From Patiria pectinifera (Eukaryota > Echinodermata > Asteroidea > Valvatida > Asterinidae): a DNA stretch of 64,000 nucleotides. The position numbers and the translations under genes are program-made. The notes under the pieces were generated by a model. That model saw nothing but the letters and a program-made list of their open reading frames with translations, made no database searches and was not told the origin of the DNA. This document shows, in pieces, positions 45,097 through 58,163 of this stretch. Location: the NCBI GenBank assembly GCA_029964075.1, contig CM057144.1:8703281-8767280 (forward strand), read 5' to 3'. Position 1 is the stretch's first letter. Every line of letters starts with the position of its first letter.

Positions 45097-45249
45097 ATTG
45101 AGTGGCTCAGCGTGGAATGGGAGGAATATTATCGCAAGGTAAAATCTGGACTATTCCATTTCACGAGGTGAAGCCCAGTGAACTGGAAAAGTCCAGATTT
45201 TACCGAGCGACAATATTCCTCCCATTTCACAAGTTTAAAGCCACTCAAT
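45097..45249. repeat. Short hairpin element
   Basis: ATTGAGTGGCT at 45097 pairs with AGCCACTCAAT ending 45249. Inside, GGAGGAATATT and GGTAAAATCTGGACT pair with their complements, giving a ~150-bp near-complete hairpin. Typical of a small MITE. Confidence 0.75.
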
Positions 45250-45621
45250 GTCTGTTTTATATAACTGACATATAGATCCTTGGGGGGGGGGAGGCAGTCT
45301 TTCAGCAGGCACCCCTATGTTTTTCAAAATTACAAAAATTATAAAATGAAGTCTGCCCAAAACACCTGTTTCAACTCACATAATTGTTAGACCACACGGG
45401 GGCATGGGCTACTTAATGAGCTCCCGAGGTTTATTACCGAGTATTTTGGAGTAATTACGTCTCTTCCAAAAAATCCCAAACCGCACCGCGGCTGCAAAGA
45501 TTTCACAGCTATTACCACATACACCCCTTTGAGCACTAGCAAAATGATAAAGTGAAACTGCTTAGATCAAGGTGTACTGTAAGTCAGAGTAGAAGTCAGA
45601 GTATCTGAGGAATATTTTCTG

Positions 45622-47960
45622 AGGATTGCCTGTTTTGCAAGAAGAAAAAGTTGCCAAAAGCAAAAATGAGAGTTGAAATGCCTGGTTCTTGTGAAACACT
45701 GGAGGCAGGAGAATCTATCTGTAGGGCCACAGAAATTCTTCATGACTATGAAATGCTCACCAAGATAGGTGGCATTGACATTGTTGCAAAAGAAGTCAAG
45801 TATCACCAGTCATGCAAAAGTAAATACCTAAAGTTTGCTGAAAGGGCCCTGTGCTTGTGGCACGGTGCCCGAGAAAACCTGTACAGACGATACAGTGAAA
45901 TCTCGATAAGTCAAAACTGTTTAACTCGAAAACCCTATGAACTCAAAAACATGCCCACGCTTACTCAAAATTTCAGTTAAGTCGAACTCAAAATCAATAG
46001 GTGCAGAAATAAACTTGCGTAAGTAGGCCATAGAAGAAACTGGAATACTTTTAAGTTAAGAAATCTCCCACGACCCAATCAATAAGCCAAATTCAGGTAT
46101 AGAAAAGCAACAAAGAGGCTATTAGCGTCTATAGTATTGTTGAAGCAGCCTATTCACTGCAGTGCAACTGACAACAACCCAAGCGAATCGTGACCAATCA
46201 CAGGAACTTTTGGTGCTTGCAAATTTTGTGATTGGTAGTGACTACACCTCAACAAACAACACAAAATAAAGATTTGCTACATGAAATTACACAGTTTGAG
46301 TGGTGTATTGTTAGATTTATTGTTGCAGCAGACACTCTTAGGTAAGACAAATACAAAATTTGAGCAAAATGAAATTTTGTGATTGAAAAAAATACACCAT
46401 TAAAATCAGTAAAAATAAGGAGAGTGAGCTAAATAATGTGTCAGGCATAGGGAGTTACGATGAAAGCCATACATATACATTGTATGCATAATTTGGGAAC
46501 TTTTGGGAAAAATTGGGAACTTTGCATAACTCACTATTTATACTCCTATGTTGAACGTTCTGTAATAAACGACAGACATTCTGAGTTGTCGATTTATGAC
46601 AGATATTTTGACTTGTGTGAAGATGCTGATAAAATTTCTGTTGCTACCATTCAGAGTCTGTCCCGCATCCTTCTGAGGAGATTTGATGGCAGATTATAAC
46701 TCCAGTCTCCAATAGGGAAGAAACTGGGGGTTGTCGTTTACAATGCATGACTTGCTGACAAAGCCGTGCAAGTCACATTTGACTACAGGTCAAGTGCTAC
46801 AGGCAGCGTAACTCAAACGGCCCTTCTCCTTCGGAAACAAATAAAGGAGGTCATAAAGAAGAAGTTTTCTAACCCTTTGCGGTGTACATATTTCAAGGAG
46901 GGTGAGGTTTCACCACCTGAACTTGTCAAGACATTCTTTCGGATTATATACGGAGGTCCAAATCAAGGTAAACACGGAAAAAACGTTCAGCGACAGGCCG
47001 AGTCCTCAAGCCAGATGCCCTCTTCATAGTTAGAAACAGGTCGAACGTTCTTGGTATCTCAGTGAAATCAATGACAGGAAGCAGAAAATTTGTTACCATT
47101 TTGAATCGATTCGGGCACTGCATCAACTACAGCAGTGTGGAAGAACTAGAAAATCGTTCATTTTCAGCAGGATACCCACGATGCCTGCCCAGATGGTACA
47201 CAGCCCAATTGTACTATTGGGCTTGCTTTTGACAATTACGATGAATGGTCCTACATGTTATCTTGGGCTGATACTCTCCATGACACCATGGGTATTCTGT
47301 ACCAGACCGAAGGCCCACCAAAATCCGATGTTCCCGCATCTTGGATGGGCAGTCAGCAACCCAGGAGGAAGAAAAGGAAGCTGGATATTCCTGGGACCGC
47401 ACTTGCCCCATACAGCAGAAAACCAAAAATGACATCTTTCAAATACAAGAATACCATGTCTTCCTCCGCCCTAACTGTTTCGACAAAGCCTGCACCAGAG
47501 ATTTGATCGAGATGATGTGTCATGCTCTTGAATTGGAAAACATACCGATGTGGGCAGGCTTTAATTGCAGGTACTACACAGATCATCTACCACAGCAAGT
47601 GGTGCATTACATTTCTAACTTGAAGCAACCTCCGGCGAGTTTGGACCTCGTGGTGGAAACATTGCGCATTACCAATAAATTACCAGCAAAAGTATGGCAT
47701 TGTGACCCACGACTCTGAACATAGCTAAACCTTCAATACAAATCCAGGCAACAGAAGCCTCTTTGTGTTCATCATGTTTGGGGATTTCCACATACAAACG
47801 ACCCTTTTCAAAGCTATATGAAAGATAGTTGCGGAGTCAGGTGGTCCAAAGATGTTGACCAAATGTGAGGTACTGGCACCTGGTTTACTTTAAATTGGGG
47901 CTTAATTTCTGGCACTCACTTCAAGAGATATAATCGCATTCATCCAATTCTGGCTTCAGC
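45622..47960 (+). pseudogene. Broken large protein of an uncharacterised invertebrate family, main part
   Basis: Pieces in several frames follow one another in the order of a large (>1000 aa) protein family that I recall as multicopy in cnidarian, echinoderm and arthropod genomes. First comes a putative zinc site EDCLFCKKKKLPKAK...YHQSCKSKYL (45622-45840). Then SIYDRYFDLCEDADKISVAT (about 46590), TALLLRKQIKEVIKKKFSNP (about 46820), GHCINYSSVEELEN (about 47115) and FDNYDEWSYMLSWADTLHDT (about 47230). PKMTSFKYKN, ELENIPMWAGFNCRYYTDHL and FIMFGDFHIQTTLFKA (about 47770) follow. Stops and at least five shifts make it a pseudogene. Near 45890-45990 an element start (TACAGTGAAATCTCGATAAG) interrupts it. 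Function unknown; amplification suggests mobile-element linkage (inference). Confidence 0.7.
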
Positions 47961-48518
47961 CTTGTAGGTGCTTCACTTTCGTGAGTTCTTAGGGGCGGAT
48001 CAAGGACTTTCCAAACGGGGGGCGTGAAATGTAACTAGCAGCAAATAGTGAAGGCAAGTTGTGATACCTATATGCCAAAGGCCGGGGGGGGGGGGGAAGG
48101 GGTGGGCATAATGCGATTAAAAGTAATGCGAGCGCGTAGCGCAAAGCCCTAAGGGTCCGGGATATTTTTGGATTCTAGATGCTCGGTGGTGCGATATCAG
48201 GTAATATCTGACCACTTGACCAATTGTTTTGAGCAAAAGATCATCATTTTAACACCATTTTTACCCCTCAGCCGAGAGGCTCGAGGGGTATTGTCATCGC
48301 CTAGGGCGTCCGTCCGTCCCGATGTATGTCTGTCCGTTCTGACCATACCACCCTTGTGGGGTGATGTTCCTTTCAGGACACATCACCCCACTATTTTCAC
48401 AATAGAAAAACATCACCCCAGAAGAGAATCTTTAGAAAAAGGGATAATGGGAACACAACGCTATCACCCCACACTTCCGTCTGGCTGGAACGTACGTCCG
48501 TCCGTCCGGGTAGCTTGG
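47961..48518. other. Inserted repeat sequence inside the broken gene
   Basis: Contains a G run near 48085, GTCCGTCCGTCC words and CATCACCCCA repeats (48360-48470). This is repeat-derived sequence splitting the pseudogene from its tail at 49528. Confidence 0.5.
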
Positions 48519-48960
48519 TTTCCGGATGATAACTTGAGTTAGAAATGTTGTTTGGGGTTGTAACTTCGGTAGGGTGTTGCCCTTAGGAGTAGGCAAGTTG
48601 GGATTGGTTTTGAGGTCAAAAGGTCAAAGGTCAAAGGTCAAGGTCACCGTGATGAGTTAAAGGTAAATGGTTTCCGGATGATAACTTGAGTTAGAAATGA
48701 GATTTTGGTGTCTAACTTTGGTAGAGGGTTGCCCTTGGGAGTAGGCAAGTTGGGATTGGTTTTGGGGTCAAAAGGTCAAAGGTCAAGGTCACCGTGGTGA
48801 GTTAAATGTAAATGGTTTCCGGATGATAACTTGAGTTAGAAATGAGATTTTGGTGTCTAACTTTGGTAGAGGGTTGCCCTTGGGTACAGGCAAGTTGGGA
48901 TTGGTTTTGGGGTCAAAAGGTCAAAGGTCACCATGGTGAGTTAAATGTAAATGGTTCCGA
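48519..48960 (+). repeat. ~145-bp tandem x3 with AGGTCA runs
   Basis: Three units begin GGTTTCCGGATGATAACTTG at 48519, 48669 and 48814, and a partial one near 48951. Each includes GGCAAGTTGGGATTGGTTTT and a string of AGGTCA half-sites (first at 48613-48648). Such units are common in marine invertebrate DNA; no coding function. Confidence 0.9.
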
Positions 48961-49527
48961 ATGATAACTTGACTCTGGCTGAGGGGTTTCAACAGCAACG
49001 CTGATATTTTTGAGTTTGGAGTCATTGAATCTGCTATCCTGAGCTATAAAATTAAAGTGTAGGCTACAATATTTACTCGGGGATGAACAAAAGTGTGAGT
49101 GTGTGGGGGGAGAGGGGGGAGACAAACGATATGATTACCCCCCTCCCCCCACTTTAAAAAGTGAGGGAGGGGCCACCAATTGACGCCCATGCCTGCCCTG
49201 CTAGATGGGTGCATTTTCCTGTAATCTACAGCATATTTTACAGCATAGGTCTCCTCTCTCTCGTCGCGCGCGCCCTCTGTCGCAGTTTCAGTTCTTGGTG
49301 CCGTCACTTTTTAATTTCAGTAAAAGTATGACAGACCCCCAATAATAATTGTTGTTTTATGTGCAACTAACCCTAGCAGGCAACAGTGTGACATGACCTG
49401 CCCTATTAATTTTGTCTCTCCCTTTTTTTCCCTCTCTTTTTGATTCTCTCTCCCTCTCTATATCTTTTTTTTTTCCTGAAGGAAAAGGGGCAGGGCATGC
49501 ACCCCTTCCCTGGAGCAATTTACATGC

Positions 49528-49877
49528 ATGTTGTACCAGTTTCCTTCAGAAAGCAGCATCAACTCAGTGAGGTGGAAGTCATTCCAGGAGGCTTTTGGGC
49601 CATCAGCAACATTGAGAAATCCCTTTCAGACACTCAGGGGTATTGATGCAAGCAGCCTTCCACCATGTAAAGCAGAACTGCTAAGCCACCTGAAACGGTC
49701 AGCATTTGGGCTACAATGTGGTCGGCAGCAGACCAACCCGTCACTGAACATGAAGGATGGGAGCTAGCGGATGGAAGATACAAAATTGTCTGGTTTTCTG
49801 ACGATTTGCTACTGACGATGATGACGATGAGGAACTTGTCCTCTCATCTGACGATGAAGATTACGATCTTGAGTGAC
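49528..49877 (+). pseudogene. C-terminal part of the broken uncharacterised protein
   Basis: The frame reads SVRWKSFQEAFGPSATLRNP then FQTLRGIDASSLPPCKAELL and SHLKRSAF. After a shift it reads MWSAADQ and GWELADGRYKIVWFSDD, then an Asp/Glu-rich tail ending at TGA near 49875. This is the expected end of the family seen at 45.6-48.0 kb (LPPCK...KR..F, then GW.L.DG.Y...WF). An acceptor-like pyrimidine tract precedes it at 49420-49480. At least two shifts are needed. Confidence 0.65.
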
Positions 49878-50749
49878 GCATGTAGTCGTCAGGTCAACGA
49901 CAAAGAAGTGTTCCCAATTCTTTCTCTTTTTAAAGTCAGTGCATTACTCATCAGCATTGCACAGTCGAAACCCAATGTACCTATATCTTGAGGGTGGAAG
50001 CAACTCCTTTCTCTGGGCAAAGGGTCTGTGAGAGAGATCACAGATTGAACCTGAACCCCAAAAAGTTTAGGAAGTTCTGAGCACTGTTTCACCTAAATTG
50101 CTCCATCGAATTATACTATGACTGATAAAATATAGGCCTCGTGTCAATGTGTCCGTCTCTCACATGAGATAATAATTACAGTATAGTATTACACTCTTTC
50201 ATGTTAGTTCACAGACATTAATCTATGTTGAAATAACAAAAGTGTTGTTCTGATGTTTACTTGGCAAAACTATCAGATTTTGTTAAAATTTAAACTCAAA
50301 TTGATAATAAGTTGACAATTAAAATCATTGTGAAGATCATGTGTTATACGTATCTTTGAGAAAGGTTGTATCAATAATTACTGGTGAGAATACAAGTCCA
50401 TTTTGTCTTTGAACATTTCTTAAGTGCCTCATTCTACTCCCCCCCCCCCATTTTTCTGTTACATATATACTGTTTTAAGGTCAGATATAAGAGTTACTTG
50501 TTACAAAAATAATGTTCGCGCTCAAAATGTCAATTAAAGTATTGTCATTTATATTAATCATGTCAATTTAAGTGATTCACGTATTACTTTATGCCTGTTC
50601 TTATGGTATAATTTTATCTTGTTTATTTAGTTTGTTCTGATTTTAGTTCAGTGATTTTCACCGTAATTATTATTAATCATAACTGGGCCTCAATACAAAC
50701 CAGCATTTGCTGTTTGGGATATAAAGTTGTGAAATAAATAAAATAAATA
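49878..50749. other. No gene recognised
   Basis: AT-rich flank of the pseudogene with a C run near 50440. The ending AAATAAATAAAATAAATAAA (about 50735) is a simple-repeat tail such as might end a retroposed copy. Confidence 0.4.
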
Positions 50750-52450
50750 AAGTAAATAACTAGGAGTTGTAGGAACAACCACATGGTGTTGTGCCATTGA
50801 TTACTTTGCCACACACATCAACTCAAAATGCATGTTTAAATCCATGTTTGACTTTGTCAACATGCCGCTAGAGGGTGCTTTAACATTTAATGACGTCACT
50901 CGTAATTGTTTTCTGAAGTACAGCCTAGGCAGACACTCACATCACTGAAAGCAAGTTCACATCTTTTGCCAATTTCAAATAATAAGGCAATTCCGGTTAT
51001 GACCGGAAGGAAGGGTCACATGATTTGGCACTTAATACCAAATATGAAGACCCTGAATATTGTATCAATTGCCATAAAAAACAAATTCAAATCTGTAACG
51101 GTTGATTTTATATTGATTTTCAAAGATTATTTAAAGGAATCTTCATTTGCTTGTAATATGATACTTGATGACGTCATTGTGATGTCATTACCAGAAAGCT
51201 CAAGAGCAATGTTAACTGTTCTGTATATAGCAAAATTTTTAATATAATCTCTTGCGGTTGATTTTTTAGCAATTTGTTAAGGTTAAAGGGCTTTTCATTG
51301 TAACTTCCGGTAAGATGACGTAATCAATTTTTTTTTTGGCGCACAGGTCTTGTCTGCATTAAGGTAATCATGTATGTTAATTTTGAAGCGATTACCGCAA
51401 ATTTTGCCACTACATCAACTGAAAATGCGTTTTGGACATTTTTTGAACCTGCTGCCAGAGGGCGCTCAAACACTTCATAGCGTCACCGATCATTTTTTTG
51501 GAAAGGTCAACCCAGCCAGACACTAACTTCGTTGAAAGCAAGTTCATATCTTTTTCCACTTTCAAATTAAAAGGCATTTCCGGTTTCGACCGGAAGGAAG
51601 GGTCAAATGATTTGGCACTTAATACCGAAAATTATGACCCTGCAATATTGTCTCGATTGCCATAAAGAACAAAATCAAATCTGTAGTAGTTGATTTTACA
51701 TTGATTTTCAAAGATTATTTATAGGAATCTTTCTTTGCTTGTAATATGATACTTAATGACAACATTGTGACGCCATTACCAGAAAGTTCAAGAACTATGG
51801 TAACTGTGCTATATATAGCCAAATCTTGATTATATCTATTACGATTATATCTATTACGGTATTTTTTTAAGCAATTTTTGAAGGTTTAAAGGTCCTTTTA
51901 TTGTTACTTCCGGTCTGATGACGTAATCAATTTTTTTTCGTGCACAGGTCTTGTCTGCATTATGGTCATCATGTTCATTAATTTTGAAGCGATTATCGCA
52001 AACTTCGCCACAGACATCAAGTGATAGCGTTTTGGACGTTTTTTAAACCTGCCGCTAGAGGGCGCTTCAACACTTCATGGCATCACCCATCATTTTTTTT
52101 TAAAAGGTCAATCCAGGCAGACACTAACATCGTTGAAAGCAAGTAAGTTCATATCTTTTTCCACTTTCAAATTATTAGGCACTTCCGGTTTCGACTGGAA
52201 GGAAGAGTCACGTGATTTTATGCACACAAGATAAAATGAAGAGCATGTATTATAATGTTGATTCCCACAAAATTCAAGTTCCAGTCTCTCACGGTTGATT
52301 TTATATCGAATTTCAAAAATTAAATTTATTACTTTTTGGAGTGACGACACGTGACCCACGATGACGTCATGATGACCTAATTGCAAAAAACTACATTTTC
52401 AGTAGGTTGTGCATTCATGTATTGACAATTTAAGTTCATATGCTTTCTTC
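50750..52450 (+). repeat. ~590-bp tandem array x3
   Basis: The marker GACCGGAAGGAAGGGTCA or variants occurs at about 51000, 51587 and 52196, i.e. 587 and ~605 bp apart. Each unit has TTGAAGCGATTACCGCAAA, a CRE-type TGACGTCA or its decayed form, and the CTCF-like core: CCGCTAGAGGGTGC (50865), CTGCCAGAGGGCGC (51452) and CCGCTAGAGGGCGC (52052). No coding potential. Confidence 0.85.
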
Positions 52451-53049
52451 TTGCTGAGAAGAACCAAAATAAAAAACCAACAACAACAATAATAGTAAAC
52501 CTTTACAATAACAATAGGTGTTGGGCTGAAGCCCAACAACTAAATAGACAGAATCTGAAATCATTCTTAACAAGTTCGCACCGCGATTATTTTGACAAGA
52601 ACGGAACAAGGCAGGGGTTTACTTTTTACTCCATATGTGTTTATCAGTCATCCGTTCTGAATACTGCAAACGTCATCCAGTGTAGCGTGAATATCCGACT
52701 CCATGAAATGTGGACTCATTGGTAGTAGTGCGCACGCGTGAGTACGATACTATGCTATTTTTAGGATCGTTTGGGGAGAGTGACCTGTCACGTGCGAGGG
52801 ATTAACCAATAAAAGGAAAAAAGGGGTCCGATTTTCATAGGAGTCGGATTTTCATGTGACACCGGCACGAACTGGTGAAGTACTGTATACTGTATTCTGT
52901 AAGAACTGTATTCTACCTTTTTTCATTCTTAAGTTACAAATCCTGTTTCAGATCACTTATAACAGTTATTGGCTGTTTCGGCACTTTTGCCGAAACAGCT
53001 TTTGTTTTCGTTAAGATTTTTCTTTTTTTCCTTTTTTATTTTTTTCCCT
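52451..53049. other. Boundary sequence with two hairpins
   Basis: GTTGGGCTGAAGCCCAAC (about 52518) and GCTGTTTCGGCACTTTTGCC-GAAACAGC (52972-53000) are strong stem-loops. They lie between the tandem array and the next Helitron-like element. No gene recognised. Confidence 0.45.
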
Positions 53050-55461
53050 TCTTTTTCAGCCATTCCCCATAGCATTTGTACACGTTTTACAGTGGAAGGC
53101 ACTTTGGGCACTAAAATCAATCCGATCGACTTTATACTTAGACCAGCATCTGAAAATATGCCCCGAACATTGACGTCATGGTGACGTCATCGACTAATTT
53201 TTTATAGAATTTTGAATATTTAATTTTTCCAAAAGACTTTGTACACAGAAATAAAAAAAAAATTGTCGATTTTCAAAGGGCATTTTGGACTCTTTGCCAG
53301 TAATTCATTTGCACCAATCTTTGTCCAAGCAAAGACCCTAATTCAAACAACATTGTGTAATGATGACGTCATGATGACGTCGTCCGGTGTGTATGTATAG
53401 GCAATTAAATTGTGACACTTTTAATATTTAAAAATGCATAAGAAATCAACCGTACGCGTCCGCAGCATTCTGTTACCGGCAAGTGGTAGAGTAGGTTGAG
53501 GTCTTTATTTCATTCAGTGTGCGTGAAATCACGTGACCCTTGCTTCCGGTCGAAAAAGGCCAAAACCGGAAGTGGCTTATTATTTGAAAATGGTAATAGA
53601 TATGAACTTGCTTTCAACGGTGTTAGTCTCTTGGCTAAAAGTATTCTTCAAATCATCTACCAATGACGTCATGCAATCTTTGAGCGCCCTCTAGCGACAG
53701 GTTGAAAATTTGCAAAAATGTATTTTGAATAGATGTTTGTGGCGAAGTTTGTCGGAATCGCCTAAATATTGGTGTATATGATGACCTTGACCCACTTAAG
53801 ACGTGTGCGAAGTTTTAGGCGAATGACGTCATCAGACCGGAAGTTATAATAAAAAGACCCTTTTTCATTTGCAAATTCCTGAAAAATCAATTATGGCAGT
53901 TTTTATGTTTAATGGCAGTTTTATGGCAGTTTTTACTTTAATTGTCGATTTAAGGGTAGGTCTAAAACATTTCAAAGCTTCGAGGCAATAAGCGAACTCG
54001 GACATGCTTTGCGCATGCTTAAAACTTCAGGTTGACAATACCTCTGCTCCAAAACATGCACAGAACGTCTATATGTTCAGTACATACATGTACACGTACG
54101 TTACGCACATACATCGTATGTCAGTCAGCCTGCAGAGCACGTGTTGCCGAGGTCAAATCCTGTCCACATCACAGTGACCGTTTTAGCCGATTTTCGGCTA
54201 ACTTTGACAGATTTTATGTTCATGCATGCGCATAGTCAGGGACGTATAATAAAAAATCATAATGCTGAAAAGCCCTATGTTACGTATTTAAAGGTGCAGT
54301 TTTTCTGCAGTGGGATTTTCCACAAGTCTTTTCCTATACAACACTGATATCTTACTGAATAGGAAAGAGAAATTGTTTTTTTTTCGCACTGTCATTCGAT
54401 TGAACATATTCCTAAGGGTCAGAATATCAAGTAATATTTCATAAAAATGTTTCAGTTCAAAGGCAAATTACAAATTTAAAGGTGCAATTTTTCTGCAGTG
54501 GGATTTTTTTTTTTAACCTATTAACTTTGTACACGTGTTAGCCCATTGACTTTGTACAAGTTTTCAACCCACCATTTCTATAACTTGGCGATCTGGAATC
54601 GTCATCAATGTTACAGCCAAGGAAGACCCTCATACAAAAATTATGCCAAGACTATGACGTCATGATGACGTCATCACCTATTTATGCTAAAGTCAATTTT
54701 CTTAATTATATTAATCGAATTTAAGGTCAAAGCTATATGACAAATTCAAATGACGCAACGACTGCATGTAAGTTTGACTGCAAAAATAAAAATAAAAACC
54801 CGAAAAAAAAGGCTTAGGAATTGACCACAAGTGTGTGGCATGTGGAGAAAATTAAACTTTTTCCAAATACGGTGGGTAATACTGTCAAAACATCCCCTTC
54901 TAGTGCATGCTTCAGACACATGTGATTGCATTGGTTTTAAATACTGATCTTTGGCATTTCGCCTTTTGTTGACTTCCGCCAATGCCATCTTAGATTGCTC
55001 TCAGTTTCCTTTATTTTGTAAACACCCCTATACACTTATAATTGAGCACATTAATACGAACTAAGCCCGCATCGCCGGCTTCGAGGGTTAATGAATAAAA
55101 TAAATCACTACAAGGAAACTCTTTACAATTTATAACTGGGGAGAAACCTTGAATGAAGACCTGCTACAATTGGAGTTTTACGTAACATTAAATGGCCATT
55201 ATTCTATTATATGGTCTGTCTGCAGCACAATACTATCCAATTTGGTGTAGCTTGGTATGAACCTAAGCCGCCATGTCGTATACATAAATCCAACTGACGT
55301 CATGATGACGTCTTGACATGACATCTCACTCACATTAAAGCTGCATTTTCTACAGCCTATAAATCTACATTTGCATTTTCTTTTTACTACACCTGCATTA
55401 CCTATCAGTCTGTAACATAATGCCGAAACAGCCCTATGTTTGTCCACAAACATATGTCTAG
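53050..55461 (+). mobile_element. Helitron-like element, + orientation, CTAG end
   Basis: The 5' region has CATTCCCCATAGCATTTGTA and AAAATCAATCCGATCG. The 3' end at 55461 is hairpin ATGTTTGT-CC-ACAAACAT (55436-55453), four bases, then CTAG and an immediate T. Helitrons end in a hairpin a few bases before CTRR and insert next to T. The body contains several TGACGTCA pairs, an inverted ~590-bp unit (53470-53960) with its CTCF-like core (53684-53696), and no Rep/helicase, so it would be non-autonomous. The exact 5' terminus is not fixed. Confidence 0.6.
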
Positions 55462-58163
55462 TTATTATTGTTATTGTGGTGAGTTCTTCCGTGAGAAACG
55501 CGGAGACTTAGAGAAACAAACATACGTTTCAACTATCTTATTACTGTCGCTCGGACACAGGTCCGACCGGTTCAGAATCAGAACAACAACTAACTAATTC
55601 CTGTCTTGTAAACTGTACTTATTTAACAAAGTGTTTACGATGGAATAAAGAACCAAACATTCTAATAATAATATTTACGATATAATTCTATACTTCAGGT
55701 AGCGTGTAGCGTGGCAAAACAACTTTATGGGCTTCGTCAGAAGAGGGCGCTAGCGCGACCAAAACAAGTTCGCGCTGCTTACATGCGTCTTTGATTTAAG
55801 CGCAGCAGGAATGCATCGTCTGTGCAGGTGCTCTGCACTCAAAGCGCGCACGCACAAGTCATCGCTGCGTAAGTAATTCAGAGGATATTTTACCAGTAAT
55901 CAATAAGCAATCAATCAATAATCGATGAGCAATAAAGTCTGTGTAATTTCACAACATTTTTATTATAATGACGGGAAATGGGGTCATTTGGGAGACATTC
56001 CCATAGACTTGTGCACAAAATTGTTCAAACTTAAATGTGCCCTAATCCAATACTCCCTTGTTCTTTTTCCACGAATTTCGGTATGCTTACTAAATAGACC
56101 ACGAGCAACAAATATAATCTAATTGCAACACTAAAATTTTGCCTCTAAAAGGGGGGCTTTGACATTAGGGAGACATTCGTGCAAAGAAATTACGATAACG
56201 TGTCTCCTTAATGGTACCTTTACATGTATTGTTTGTCACAAAAATCATGTTTGTTCTCAAAATGTTAATTAAATTTTTAATTACTTGGTAGTTAGTGTCA
56301 TTTACATTGGACTGGATGCACAAGATCCCGAAACCCAAGAAACCCAAAACTCAAAACACCAACTCCAAAGACCAAAGAAACATCAGTGTTCCCTTAGGCC
56401 AAACAAAAAAAATTGTGTGTTTACGGTAACGGCCTGAAAAAAATCCAGGTAGGTAGGTAGGGAAATAATTTTATTTTGTACTTTTTTTTTTCATTTCAGT
56501 TCTGCATGCCCATGCTTGTTCTTTCGCAAAAAAAATTGTATAAAACCACTATTCAAGCATTGAAGATATTCAATCGCTACATTTCAATCCAAATTAATTT
56601 GTATCGTCGGCAAGGGTTCTCCCCAGGATTTTTTCAAACATGTGGGGGAAGATTTGCTCTGATTCAACAACCCGAAAATGTTTTAACTTAAGAAGCTCTC
56701 TGGTGCATTTTAGAGCAAATCTGGGGGTCTTTATCTTAAGATTTGTCCTTGAAATTCAGAAGAGATCTTGTAGGTCACTAATATTTTTGTAATTAAAGAA
56801 AAAAAAATCAAAATTGTTAACTTATAAAAAATTAACATTTCACAACCTGTGTTTCATTGCTTCCTAACTAGAAAAGTATGAATTACATTTACATGTAAAT
56901 TTCAAATTAAGAAATTAAGGTGGAGAAAAAAACAACTTTTGCTTCCGATTACATGCCTTTCAATAAAGCGTCAGTAGGTCGAAAAATTATTTTGCCAATT
57001 TTTTGGGGGCACTGATTAATGGAGCATCATTCGTACTAATCATAGAGCAAGGAATCATGTTTATTTTGTGCCTGGATTATTTTCGTTTGCGCCACGAAAA
57101 TTATCAAGACTGGCTATTAGAAGTAATTAAAACTTGCCTCACCTAATTAAAAATATATTTGAGGTCGGTGGTTCCACTTTATGTTTAACATACATCACGG
57201 CCGCTGGCACCGCCAACATTCCGCCTGGCTGGCCGAACATCGCGCCGTGCTCACGGCCCCGTGGCCGAAAATCTTGCACTACTGCAGAAACACGCTACGA
57301 TGTTTCGCCACAAGTTCGAGCTTTGCAATTAATGGAAAACACATACACAGAAAATAAATATCACGTTCTGTGAATTAATTCGCAGAAATTCTCTTTCTCC
57401 AGCGATGTTTGTTTGGTAATATTTTTACGATCCAACTTCGGCCCACTACATCATCATGCTGTATGATACGAAGTAGTATGGACCGGTGAGAGAGGCAGTA
57501 GTCACTGGTTCCGGTCGTTCATCATAGCATTGATTCCGTTATTTGGCGAAGGGAACCAGTGTACCATGTTGTATGTTAGCTTGGTGCAGCTGGTGGTCGA
57601 CAGAACACGTCATCGTGTGCATTTTGATCACACATGCATCGGAAAAACAGGATTTTGGTCAAGATTTTGCATGTCAAGATGAAATAATGGCGTATGTAAC
57701 GATCAAATTGTGCATTTTAATGGCGTGTATGATAATTATATTGTGCGTATCAGGGGCTAAAAAATGTGATTTTTTTTTTGTTGGCGTATCGGGCCGGCCG
57801 CAATTCCAGCGTATCAGGCCGATACGCACGTTTGTACGTGGGGAGAACCATGCCGTCCGTCGGCCAGCCAGGCGTACCCCAATGCGTTTGTGCAAAAATA
57901 ATCGTACTTCGTAGTTTGAGAATTCAAGTTTTGAGATCGTCGCGATTTTCGCACGTTTAACACAGGTATGTTTGTGTCAAATCATGGTCAGATTCAAGTG
58001 TGGAAAATGGTTTTTGTTCATGGCAAATAATTAAAAGTACTTGAAATGTTTGAAATTTGTCAATTATCAACCTTCAAAATGGCAATAAAAAGTTTGAGGT
58101 CGGCAATTTGGCCGAAAAAATTCCAGGTCGGTCGGGTTACCGTAAACACACCATTTTTTTTGT
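55462..58163. other. 2.7 kb without a recognised gene
   Basis: Mixed AT-rich sequence. AGAGGGCGCTAGCGC at 55742 has a CTCF-like look. A GC-rich patch at 57190-57310 and frames at 57540-57960 show no family motif. Sequence 58040-58160 may be the start of the Penelope-like fragment's upstream region. Confidence 0.35.

Noticed and set aside
49390-49495. Extra minus-strand exon of the charged gene (KKDIEREREs-like)
   Set aside because: A plain polypurine tract, equally explained as the pyrimidine-rich acceptor region of the plus-strand pseudogene tail.
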